A stretch of 36,255 bases of DNA from Bacteroidota bacterium (GTDB lineage Bacteria > Bacteroidota > Bacteroidia > Chitinophagales > Saprospiraceae): the NCBI GenBank assembly GCA_963169325.1, contig CAUJEY010000043.1, positions 1 through 36,255 on the forward strand, given 5' to 3'. Both the position numbers and the translations under genes were made by a program. Below the pieces are notes generated by a model that made no database searches, was not told the DNA's origin, and saw only the letters and a list, made by a program, of their open reading frames with translations. Below are positions 13,953 to 21,932 of the stretch, in pieces (position 1 is the first letter of the stretch; each line of letters starts with the position of its first letter).

Positions 13953-16926
13953 CGCTATCCACACCGAATCCACCTTCGAAGCCGCCATCACCGGCCACCT
14001 GCTCGGGCACGGCTGGCATTCGGCTGCATCGTTGGATTTCAGCCGCGAACTGGCTTTCGACAAAAAAGCGGTGTTGGATTTTGTGCGCGCGACCCAGCCT
14101 GCGGAGTGGCAACGTCTGGAGTTTTACTACAAATCGGAGACGGAGAACAAGTTCACCCAGCGGCTTTTCAAAGAACTCGACCTGCGCGGTATGCTCGACG
14201 TGTTGCGGCATGGCATCACCGACAGCGGCGTGAAGTTCCGCCTCGCCTTTTTCAAACCCGACAGCGGCCTAAACCCGGAAACCCTCGCGTTGTACCAACA
14301 GAACCGGCTCGGCGTGGCGCGGCAAGTCTTTTATTCCAAAGACAACCGAAACAGCCTCGACCTGCTGCTTTCGCTCAACGGCCTCCCGGTAGCCACCGTC
14401 GAGCTCAAAAACCACTTCACCGGCCAGGCCGTCGGCGAAGCGATGGAGCAATACAAAACCAGTCGCAGCCCGTCGGAACTGCTGTTTCAGTTCAAAAAAC
14501 GGGCTTTGGTGCATTTCACCATTGACCCTGACAATGTCTATCTGACCACTCGGCTCGATGGGTTAAGTACGAAATTTCTGCCTTTCAACCAGGGCAACCG
14601 GGGCGGCGCTGGCAATCCGGCTAATCCTTACAGTTACAAAACGGCTTATTTTTGGGAAGAAACGCTGGTAGTGGATAGCTGGCTCGATTTGTTGGGGCGT
14701 TTTCTGCATTTGCAAAAAGACAAATACACGGTGGACGGCAAGGAATACACGAAAGAGACGATGATTTTCCCGCGTTACCACCAGATAGATGCTGTGCGCC
14801 GCCTCGCCGCCGACACCCGCGCACATGGCACGGGACTGCGCTATCTCATCCAGCACTCCGCCGGTAGCGGCAAGAGCAACAGCATTGGCTGGCTGGCACA
14901 CCGGCTCTCCGCGCTCTACGATGCCAGCGACCGGAAGATTTTTGACTCCGTGATCGTCGTCACCGACCGCAACGTACTCGACCAGCAGTTGCAAAACACG
15001 ATTTACCAGTTCGAGCACAAGACGGGTGTGGTTCAGAAAATTGATGAAAACAGCGAGCAATTGGCCGATGCCATCAAAAGCGCGACTAATATCATCATCA
15101 CGACTTTACAAAAATTCCCTTTCGCACTTCGCCATCTCGGCGACGTGCCCGATCGCAAATACGCGGTTATCATAGACGAAGCGCACAGCAGTCAGGGTGG
15201 TACCGCCAGTCGCAAAATGACCGAGGCGTTGGCTTCCGTCCATCAGACCCTTGAGGAAGCCGAGCAAATGGAACATGATGTCCCCAACGCCGAGGACGAA
15301 GAAGATTACATCCGCGAAACTATCCGCAAACAGGGGCCGCAGCCGAACCTGAATTTCTATGCGTTTACCGCCACGCCCAAACCGAAAACGCTGGAAGTCT
15401 TCGGCGCGCCAGATGCCGAAGGCAAACCCAAACCTTTCCACCTGTATTCCATGCGCCAGGCCATCGAGGAAGGCTTTATCCTCGATGTGTTAAAAAACTA
15501 CCACACCTACAAAGAGTATTTCGCTTTTTCCAAAGCTATCGAGGACGACCCGGAACTCAACAAGCGCAAGGCGGTGAAAGCCATCGGGCGTTTTGCTTCG
15601 CTGCTCCCATACAGTCTTGCACAAAAAACGGAGGTGATTGTGGAGCATTTCCGGCAAGTGACGATGAAGAAAATCGGCGGCAAAGCCAAGGCGATGGTCG
15701 TCACTGCTTCCCGCAAACATGCGCTGCGCTACTATATTGAATTCAAGGATTATATCAACGAAAAAGGCTATCAAAACATTCGCCCGTTAGTAGCATTTTC
15801 CGGGAAAGTGGTAGATGATTTGTACCCGGACGGCATAACCGAACCCGAATTGAATGGTTTTGGGGAAAAAGAACTGCCTGGAAAGTTCGATACTCCCGAA
15901 TATCAGGTGCTGTTGGTAGCCGACAAGTATCAAACGGGTTTCGACCAACCACTGCTCCATTCCATGTTCGTGGACAAAAAACTCAGCGGCGTAAAGGCCG
16001 TGCAAACCCTTTCGCGGCTCAATCGCACCTGCCCCGGCAAAGAAGATACGTTTGTACTGGATTTTGCTAACAACCGGGAAGACATCATCGCATCGTTCCA
16101 ACCTTATTACGAGTTGACCACTCTGACCGAAACCACCAATCCTAACCACCTTTATGACTTGAAAAATCAGATGGATGCAGCACAAGTATTTTACCAAAGC
16201 GAGGTAGATGCTTTTGCAAAAATTTTCTATAAACCCGGCCAGGTTTCGCTCAAAGACCAGGGACGATTGTATGCCTGGATTGACCCAGCAGTTGATAGAT
16301 TCAAAGTGTTGAGCGAAACGCCACAAGACGATTTCAAAAATTCAGCCACCGCTTTTGTGCGGATGTACAGTTTCCTCACACAGATTTTGCCGTTTCAGGA
16401 TGTGGAATTGGAAAAGTTATTCACTTTCCTGCGTTATCTCCTAACCAAGCTTCCCAAATCAGACTATACCGAACGTCTGCGTTTAGACAACGAAGTGGCG
16501 TTGGAATATTATCGCTTGCAAAAAATAGCGGAAGGCGACCTCGTGTTGCAGGTACAAGGCGAACATGGTCTCGATCCGGCCAGCGAAGCAGGTATCCGCC
16601 ACCCCAAAGAAGAGGTGGCAAAACTTTCGGATATCATCCGGCAAATCAACGACCGCTTTGGCACCGATTTCAACGAAACCGACCGCTTCAATTTTGAGCA
16701 ATTGGAAGAAGAACTCAGCAAAGACCAGATGTTGAAACTCCGCGCGCAAAACAATTCTCTCGAAAACTTCAAATATGCTTTCGAGGATGTTTTCATTGAC
16801 AAAGTGCTCGACCGCCAGGACGCCTCGCAGGAGTTTTTTGGAAAAATTCTCGCAAACCCGGAATTCAAACAGATAGTTGGGGAGTTTTTGATGAAGAAGA
16901 TATATCAGAAGTTTAATGAGGAGTGA
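13945..16926 (+). CDS. hsdR: Type I restriction endonuclease subunit HsdR
   Basis: A 993-aa motor and nuclease subunit. The N-terminal PD-(D/E)xK nuclease is NSLDLLLSLNG...ATVELKN, with Asp139, Glu153 and Lys155. The superfamily-2 translocase carries Walker A AGSGKS (306-311), DEAH (411-414), AFTATP, and later motifs VADKYQTGFDQPLL and VQTLSRLNRT. The C-terminal part (AKLSDIIRQINDRFGTDF...) is the assembly domain. It cuts unmethylated DNA after ATP-driven translocation when bound to HsdM/HsdS. Every catalytic motif I can place is intact. The start overlaps the proteasome-like gene by 8 bp; the pentapeptide gene starts 11 bp after its stop. Confidence 0.96.
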   Translation: MNNAIHTESTFEAAITGHLLGHGWHSAASLDFSRELAFDKKAVLDFVRATQPAEWQRLEFYYKSETENKFTQRLFKELDLRGMLDVLRHGITDSGVKFRLAFFKPDSGLNPETLALYQQNRLGVARQVFYSKDNRNSLDLLLSLNGLPVATVELKNHFTGQAVGEAMEQYKTSRSPSELLFQFKKRALVHFTIDPDNVYLTTRLDGLSTKFLPFNQGNRGGAGNPANPYSYKTAYFWEETLVVDSWLDLLGRFLHLQKDKYTVDGKEYTKETMIFPRYHQIDAVRRLAADTRAHGTGLRYLIQHSAGSGKSNSIGWLAHRLSALYDASDRKIFDSVIVVTDRNVLDQQLQNTIYQFEHKTGVVQKIDENSEQLADAIKSATNIIITTLQKFPFALRHLGDVPDRKYAVIIDEAHSSQGGTASRKMTEALASVHQTLEEAEQMEHDVPNAEDEEDYIRETIRKQGPQPNLNFYAFTATPKPKTLEVFGAPDAEGKPKPFHLYSMRQAIEEGFILDVLKNYHTYKEYFAFSKAIEDDPELNKRKAVKAIGRFASLLPYSLAQKTEVIVEHFRQVTMKKIGGKAKAMVVTASRKHALRYYIEFKDYINEKGYQNIRPLVAFSGKVVDDLYPDGITEPELNGFGEKELPGKFDTPEYQVLLVADKYQTGFDQPLLHSMFVDKKLSGVKAVQTLSRLNRTCPGKEDTFVLDFANNREDIIASFQPYYELTTLTETTNPNHLYDLKNQMDAAQVFYQSEVDAFAKIFYKPGQVSLKDQGRLYAWIDPAVDRFKVLSETPQDDFKNSATAFVRMYSFLTQILPFQDVELEKLFTFLRYLLTKLPKSDYTERLRLDNEVALEYYRLQKIAEGDLVLQVQGEHGLDPASEAGIRHPKEEVAKLSDIIRQINDRFGTDFNETDRFNFEQLEEELSKDQMLKLRAQNNSLENFKYAFEDVFIDKVLDRQDASQEFFGKILANPEFKQIVGEFLMKKIYQKFNEE

Positions 16927-16937
16927 AATGATAATTC

Positions 16938-18452
16938 ATGCAACCACAAAGTGATATACCAACTTCTTCACCGCTTGAACGCCGTTCTACTGGCACGCCG
17001 TTTTCAGTGAGAAACTTGCTACCAGGTTTAGCGATAGGAGTTTTATTGGGTATCGCTGGTGTTCTCACTTATCTAAATCATTTTCAAGGAATTACGAAAG
17101 CTCTTTATACCGTTACTATAATAAGTTTTGGCGTAATTGTTCTTAGCTTTTTGATCGTGTTCGTGTTCCGTCAATTTATTACCCAGAAGATTCTGGGAGA
17201 AAATTCTGTAGGAGACTTCCTAAACGATGCCCAAGCTGTGAGCGACACAGTTACCGATCAACTCGCTTCTAAAGTATTGGTTAACGTCGCCCCAGAAACC
17301 AGCGAACGAGTGCGGAAAGTGCTACCTCGTTTGGCGAATTGGTTTATTTGGGGCCGTTTGCGTAATTGGTGGTGGAATTGGTTTTTGGGTATTTTTGTTT
17401 CATTGGGAGGGATTACGGGAACGATGTTATTAATGAATCAAAACGAGTTGCTTAAAAACCAAAATGCTCTGATTCAACACCAAATGTCACTCGAAGAAGC
17501 CAACCGACGAAGTGCGTTAATAGTGCTTATGAGTAATATTATGGACAAGGTTGACAATGAAATTGAAGAGCAGAAAAGAAGCAACCCAGAGGATACCGTT
17601 TTTAGGCTTAGCCCGTCAATTGTTGGCCAAATTGTTGCATTAAGTCATTCATTTAAACCATATAGATACTTAGAAGGCGATTCTTTAATTTCAAAACCCC
17701 TAAGTCCAGAAAGGGGTCAATTATTAATTACCATTACTCGTTTACCACTGGACACTTCCATTTTCAGGCAAATATATAGTTCATCAAATTTCACCTTTTC
17801 CGATTTGCCGTTTGCAGACTTTGAAGGAATGTTTTTGAAAGGAATGGATTTGAGTAATTCAAATTTACAAGGAGCAAATTTGAGTCATACCAATATAGCA
17901 GAATCAATCCTAACAGCAGCAAATTTGCAAGATGCTTTTATTTACTATGCAAATCTAGAAGGAGCAATCCTTTATGAGGCAAATTTAAGACATACATTAT
18001 GGAGAGGAGGCATATTCAGAAATGCAAACTTTTCAAAAGCAGATTTAAGGGATGCAGAAATAAGGGATGCAGATTTGGAGGGATTGAATTTTGAAGAAAC
18101 AATTTTAAACAGGTCAAATCTATATTATTTGAATTTTAAAGGGGCTACTCTTCGGGGTGCAGATTTAAGTGAGGCCGCTGTGTCGGAAGTTGATTTTTCA
18201 AACGCTAATCTTCGAAAGGCCAATTTATATAATTCACATTTTGACTTTGTAGATTTATCAAATGCGAAATTCAAGGTTCGCCAATTCGATAATATAGGCT
18301 CACTTACTGATTGCATAATTCCAGATTCTCTTCGAACGTATTTAATGAAAGCCAACTCAAATGTTTTAAAAAGTGGGGAAGAAATGCGTAAGCAGAAGCT
18401 GAATGATGAACTAAATAAGTTAATTAAGGAGAGTTCTGAAGAAAATGATTAA
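16938..18452 (+). CDS. Membrane-anchored pentapeptide-repeat protein
   Basis: A 504-aa protein. There are three membrane segments (about residues 25-48, 56-78 and 146-166), then a coiled-coil-like LLMNQNELLKNQNALIQHQ. A conserved-looking linker follows (NRRSALIVLMSNIMDKVDNEIEE; ALSHSFKPYRYLEGDSLISKPLSPERGQ). A right-handed beta-helix of about 30 pentapeptide repeats (units like ANLQG, ADLRD, ANLSH) spans about 290-450, ahead of a charged tail. Soluble pentapeptide proteins such as Qnr and MfpA mimic DNA, but this one is tethered to the membrane with its repeat domain likely cytoplasmic. It follows hsdR by 11 bp and is AT-richer than hsdR. A role as a membrane effector or regulator of the island is speculative. 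Confidence 0.85.
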   Translation: MQPQSDIPTSSPLERRSTGTPFSVRNLLPGLAIGVLLGIAGVLTYLNHFQGITKALYTVTIISFGVIVLSFLIVFVFRQFITQKILGENSVGDFLNDAQAVSDTVTDQLASKVLVNVAPETSERVRKVLPRLANWFIWGRLRNWWWNWFLGIFVSLGGITGTMLLMNQNELLKNQNALIQHQMSLEEANRRSALIVLMSNIMDKVDNEIEEQKRSNPEDTVFRLSPSIVGQIVALSHSFKPYRYLEGDSLISKPLSPERGQLLITITRLPLDTSIFRQIYSSSNFTFSDLPFADFEGMFLKGMDLSNSNLQGANLSHTNIAESILTAANLQDAFIYYANLEGAILYEANLRHTLWRGGIFRNANFSKADLRDAEIRDADLEGLNFEETILNRSNLYYLNFKGATLRGADLSEAAVSEVDFSNANLRKANLYNSHFDFVDLSNAKFKVRQFDNIGSLTDCIIPDSLRTYLMKANSNVLKSGEEMRKQKLNDELNKLIKESSEEND

Positions 18453-18528
18453 TTTTTTCTTCACCACTTTTTACACCAATTACCTGAAAATAAAATATAA
18501 ATTATTGACTATCAATCTTATGAAATAA

Positions 18529-18600
18529 GGTTCGACTCCCGCCAGGTCCACCACCAAAAACGCAATGTTCTGTTATTCAGAATGTTGCGCTTCTGTTTTT
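18529..18600 (+). repeat. attR-like direct repeat (displaced ssrA 3' end)
   Basis: Second copy of the tmRNA 3' end and terminator, 11,269 bp after the first. Differences from the left copy are four transitions. It has no upstream tmRNA body, so it is a bare fragment left by integration; the last island gene stops 76 bp before it. The terminator hairpin inside it (18561-18589 plus T tract) could still stop transcription leaving the island. Nothing else was seen between it and 18638. Confidence 0.9.
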
Positions 18601-18638
18601 TGAGTGGACTGGGCTTGTTGGTCTCAATTTGGACTGCT

Positions 18639-19307
18639 TTAAGATTTTATATTACTGCCTAACCCTAATTTCCCACTCCCCCCCAACAACGCTTGCCAAT
18701 TATCCTTTTTCAATATCAATACCGCCCAAATCACCAACACCACCAAGGCATTGGTACTCACGGTCATCCAATACCGGATACCTTGGGCAATACTCAATAC
18801 AGTCGGATGGGTTTGATAAATGGCAATATTCGGCTCGTTGAAATAAATCAGTTCCACGAGGTATAGTTTAAAAACCGTGTACAGATAATATATAAAAGTG
18901 CCGATGACAATACCTTTTACCTTTTGTTGCCAACTGGCCGGGGAAAGCAGCACCAGTACGACCAAAAACACAAAAAAGCTGGTAAACAGGTTTTGAAAAT
19001 TCACCAGATTGTTCATGCCGTCTATCCTGGTCATGGCTTGGCCGGTTCTTTTGGCAATCGCTATTTGTTCCGATACCTGGGCTTTGGAAGCAAATTCGAT
19101 GCGCAACGTGTCGTAAAGCGCCCCTTCGGCTTTGATTTGCAGGTAAGCTTTCGGAAGCAGCGCCGCGAGGATGGGTTCGGTGGGTTTCCGGTAAACCCGG
19201 TTGCAAAATTCACCAACCGCGGGTGTCATACTGATGGCCGTTAATATGCCGTATAACACGATAAACAGGGCGAAATATCTTAAAGCCGGACGGAGAAGCG
19301 CTTTCAT
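18639..19307 (-). CDS. Exosortase-associated membrane protein (XrtH type)
   Basis: A 222-aa multi-pass membrane protein: an N-terminal helix (YFALFIVLYGILTAI), a soluble loop of about 80 residues (FCNRVYRKPTEPILAALLP ... AIAKRTGQAMTRIDGMNN), then three more helices (SFFVFLVVLVLLS, IVIGTFIYYLYTVF, VSTNALVVLVIWAVLIL). It lies 36 bp downstream of the exosortase gene and probably in the same transcript. XrtH exosortases are often accompanied by such a membrane partner, whose function is unknown. The ATG at 19307 is preferred to a TTG three codons earlier. The assignment depends mainly on gene context. Confidence 0.65.
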   Translation of the reverse strand: MKALLRPALRYFALFIVLYGILTAISMTPAVGEFCNRVYRKPTEPILAALLPKAYLQIKAEGALYDTLRIEFASKAQVSEQIAIAKRTGQAMTRIDGMNNLVNFQNLFTSFFVFLVVLVLLSPASWQQKVKGIVIGTFIYYLYTVFKLYLVELIYFNEPNIAIYQTHPTVLSIAQGIRYWMTVSTNALVVLVIWAVLILKKDNWQALLGGSGKLGLGSNIKS

Positions 19308-19343
19308 AGTGTACAAGCAGGATAGCGGGTTAGGATAGTCTGA

Positions 19344-19946
19344 TCATGGCGCCGCTTTCAACGATTGGCCTGCCACCCAATTCATCCAGGTGAACAGCAG
19401 CAACACACTGATCATGGTAAAAATAATAAAGCCGCCCTGGATGTGGAGGATTTCAAAAACTGTTTTGGAAAAATACAGGCCGGCCAAATACAGCGCTGCA
19501 ATTCGAAGCAAATTGAGCACTGCCAATACGCCGACCCCCCAAACCAGGCCGGTTACTTTTTGTTTGCGCGACGCGGGGAAAATCAGGATGCCGCTCACCA
19601 GAATGCCAATGGCCTCGAGCCCGTCGCAACCATTTTGAATATCGACTGAAAAATCGGCGCCGACAATTGCCGAACCGATGACTTTGGTGTCATACCCGAA
19701 CAGTTGCAACAACAAATTTCCGACAACCGCTTGTCCGTGAACTAATGGTTTTTCAAAATGAGTTTGGTAAAAAGTAGAGAAATAGATCGCATAAAAAACA
19801 GCCATACAACCAATAAATCCCAATAAATATTTGAAGATTGGGTGGCGGTCCCTTAGTATGGATTGAACGCTTGTAGCAAAACTAAATGGGGGTGAATCGG
19901 GTACTGTCCGCTTTTTGGGTGTTTGATTCCGTCTTTTCGTTGACAT
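19344..19946 (-). CDS. Exosortase/archaeosortase family protein, XrtH-like
   Basis: A 200-aa polytopic membrane transpeptidase-like protein. The exosortase catalytic triad is visible: Cys107 in QNGCDGLEA, Arg148 in LNLLRIAALY and His168 in ILHIQGGFIIF, each at a membrane edge. Exosortases cut sorting-signal proteins after export and pass them to a further carrier. The neighbouring gene encodes an IPTL-motif protein, the signal recognised by the XrtH class. A longer in-frame start 29 codons upstream is rejected because it would translate a stable hairpin at 19964-19999. The basic N-terminus (MSTKRRNQTPKKR) fits a cytoplasmic end. All three catalytic residues are present. Confidence 0.85.
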   Translation of the reverse strand: MSTKRRNQTPKKRTVPDSPPFSFATSVQSILRDRHPIFKYLLGFIGCMAVFYAIYFSTFYQTHFEKPLVHGQAVVGNLLLQLFGYDTKVIGSAIVGADFSVDIQNGCDGLEAIGILVSGILIFPASRKQKVTGLVWGVGVLAVLNLLRIAALYLAGLYFSKTVFEILHIQGGFIIFTMISVLLLFTWMNWVAGQSLKAAP

Positions 19947-19963
19947 ATCGGCTCTATTGAAAG

Positions 19964-20003
19964 AGCGCAGTAACAGGCCATTATGCTCGTTACTGCGCTT
20001 TTT
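19964..20003 (+). terminator. Hairpin with T-run between exosortase and IPTL genes
   Basis: agcgcagtaac at 19964-19974 pairs perfectly with gttactgcgct at 19989-19999, with a 14-nt loop. The T-run lies on the plus strand; on the minus strand, where the genes are read, only cttt follows. It may act as an attenuator or processing site between the two genes. Confidence 0.6.
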
Positions 20004-20056
20004 ATTGAAATCAAATATATAATTGAACGGCAAGTCGGCGGCCGCTCCAATTTTAG

Positions 20057-21715
20057 TTATTGGTCGCTTGTGGATTTCATGACGAATTGCACCAAATAGG
20101 CAATCAGGCCGCCGGCCAACAAGCTGCCGGGGATGTCCGCGTTGGTCAGGTTATAACCGAAAGCCATCAGCGTTGCGAAAACAACCAGAAATACCAAATA
20201 GACCACGGGCAGTACTTTGAAATAAAGCGCTTTGTCAAACGGCAGCTTCGAAGATGGTGGAGCCATGTTTCCGCCGGCATTTCCCATAGCCAATGTTTGT
20301 TGTTGTTTCATGCCGAATACTACGGTCAATGAAAACACAATCAAAGCAAAGAGGATCAGGCCCCATTCGGACAGGGTCGGGATGGTTGCCACGCCGGATG
20401 AACAGAATGCCGGCGCAGTCCCGGCGTTGAAATTGGTTAATGTGCAAGCCGTTGCCGAAAATGAAGCCGTCAGTTGTACCGGTAGCCCGTTGGACGGCAT
20501 AGTCACGCCCGTAAATGTATAAGTCCCTGCACCCAAAGAGCCGACTGGAACTGCGGCCGTTGCCGAACCCGTTAAGTTCAAGGTCCCGCTGGCCGGCGGA
20601 TTTGAAAAAGTAACGGTGATATTAGCCGTAAAGGTATCATCGCCGGGATTGTTCGGCGTGCCGTTGTCGTTGCAAACCGAGAAATTGCTTGCGGTTACAC
20701 TATTGACCGAGCAGGTTGGCAGCGCTACCGAACAGGATACCGGGGCTGATCCGGCGTTGTTGTTGGTCAGGGTGCAGACCGGATCTGCAGAAAAAGTCGC
20801 CGTCAAAGCTATCGGCGTACCGTCGGCGCTCATCGAAACGCCCGTAAACGTGTAGCTCGTTGTGCCAATCGAGCCGACTGCAACGGAAGCCGTGCCATCG
20901 CCGGAGAGGTTTAAGGTCCCGGAAGCAGGTGGGGCGGCATACGTGACGGTCACGTTGGCTGTGAAGGTATCGTCGCCGGAGTTGGCTGGTGTTCCATTGT
21001 TGTTACAGGCCGATATATTGCTGACAGCAATAGAAGCAATCGAGCAGGCAGCGCCGCAAGATACATTCAGAATCGGCGCATACCGCCAAGCCACCCCGGC
21101 AGTAATGCCGGCGGCTCCGGCAGGGGAGGCCCCGGATTCGACGTAGGTCTGCATGCCGACAAATACATTGCCATTGGGGGCGTACATGACCGTTTGAGCC
21201 GAACCGCCCGGCCCGCCGATGAACGGCATAACAGTGCTGGCCGAATTGGCCTGTCCGGTATACACTTCGGAAAGCGGTTTGGACCAGCCGTATACGGCAT
21301 CCATCGCACAGCCGATCCGGACTTCTGCACCGACCAGGGCCCGGCCGGCAGCGGCGTCGACAGGGCCGTCGGGCGTGCCGAGCGTGCTTGTCCCGTTGGA
21401 GCAGGTCACCGTGACGGCGGCGCCTAAGGAGCCGTCTGGATTCAGCTGCTTGCAGCGCAACTTAAACTGGCTGAGCACCATCGAACCGTAAACATTGCCC
21501 TCGATTCCTTCGTATCCGACGGCTACATAACCGGCTGGGCAGTCGCAGACCGCCCCGGTTTGAGCCGGCGTCGGGCAAAAACCAATCGGGTTTTTTAAGA
21601 TGGGCGTCATCTGGCCAATGGTGGTGCCCAGTTGGTAGCATTGGGCATGGCCCGCTTGCAAGGCAAACAGCCCGGCGACGAAGCATAGGGCTACACGAGT
21701 AAATATTTTATTCAT
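20057..21715 (-). CDS. Secreted repeat protein with internal IPTL sorting motif
   Basis: A 552-aa exported protein. A signal peptide (MNKIFTRVALCFVAGLFALQAGHAQ) is followed by a Cys-rich region (GFCPTPAQTGAVCDCPAGY). Two homologous Cys-bounded domains of about 100 residues come next (each with SxCNxNGTPxNxGDDTFTAN and PPASGTLNL), probably beta-sandwiches. IPTLSEWG at about 445 leads a membrane helix, matching the IPTL-CTERM signal of XrtH substrates. Normally the chain ends shortly after that helix; here about 85 residues with two more helices follow. The exosortase gene is about 110 bp downstream, so this is its probable partner. The ATG is preferred to a TTG two codons earlier. Confidence 0.8.
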   Translation of the reverse strand: MNKIFTRVALCFVAGLFALQAGHAQCYQLGTTIGQMTPILKNPIGFCPTPAQTGAVCDCPAGYVAVGYEGIEGNVYGSMVLSQFKLRCKQLNPDGSLGAAVTVTCSNGTSTLGTPDGPVDAAAGRALVGAEVRIGCAMDAVYGWSKPLSEVYTGQANSASTVMPFIGGPGGSAQTVMYAPNGNVFVGMQTYVESGASPAGAAGITAGVAWRYAPILNVSCGAACSIASIAVSNISACNNNGTPANSGDDTFTANVTVTYAAPPASGTLNLSGDGTASVAVGSIGTTSYTFTGVSMSADGTPIALTATFSADPVCTLTNNNAGSAPVSCSVALPTCSVNSVTASNFSVCNDNGTPNNPGDDTFTANITVTFSNPPASGTLNLTGSATAAVPVGSLGAGTYTFTGVTMPSNGLPVQLTASFSATACTLTNFNAGTAPAFCSSGVATIPTLSEWGLILFALIVFSLTVVFGMKQQQTLAMGNAGGNMAPPSSKLPFDKALYFKVLPVVYLVFLVVFATLMAFGYNLTNADIPGSLLAGGLIAYLVQFVMKSTSDQ

Positions 21716-21786
21716 TTTCAAGAGATTGTAGAAATAAAAAAAAGTGGATTAGCCCCATCTTAGAAGCGTTGGGAAAAATATTGGAG

Positions 21787-21794
21787 CAAATCTA
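21787..21794 (-). promoter_or_regulatory. Candidate -7 box (TAGATTTG) for the IPTL gene
   Basis: The complement reads TAGATTTG, fitting TAnnTTTG, 72 bp upstream of the IPTL gene's ATG. Just beyond it lies the inverted repeat tgtac-attg-gtaca (about 21810-21823), which could be an operator. Both are motif matches only. Confidence 0.35.
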
Positions 21795-21932
21795 ATACAA
21801 TAAATTAATGTACATTGGTACACATGCAAAATATTTAATTTTCAGGATGATATGTTAAGGAAATACTAAATTTAAGGCAGGCCCGTTTTGTCTCCGTTTT
21901 CCGCCAAACGTCAAACAAAATTTTCCTTTTTT

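Larger units (their letters stand above)
7260..18600 (+). mobile_element. Defence island integrated at ssrA, bounded by 72-bp direct repeats
   Basis: An 11.3-kb block between two near-identical copies of the tmRNA 3' end. It carries seven co-directional genes: hsdM, ptuA-like, ptuB-like, hsdS, proteasome-like, hsdR and a pentapeptide-repeat gene. The last stop codon (18452) lies 76 bp before the right repeat. No integrase, excisionase, transposase or plasmid gene is visible. The element is therefore either mobilised in trans or the remnant of a larger one that lost its integrase. Codon use is mixed: hsdM and hsdR are GC-rich, while the proteasome-like and pentapeptide genes are clearly AT-richer, which suggests a patchwork origin. 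Confidence 0.85.

Noticed and set aside
16938-18452. Qnr-type quinolone-resistance protein
   Set aside because: It has membrane helices, a long linker and a poorly regular repeat, unlike the short soluble Qnr proteins.
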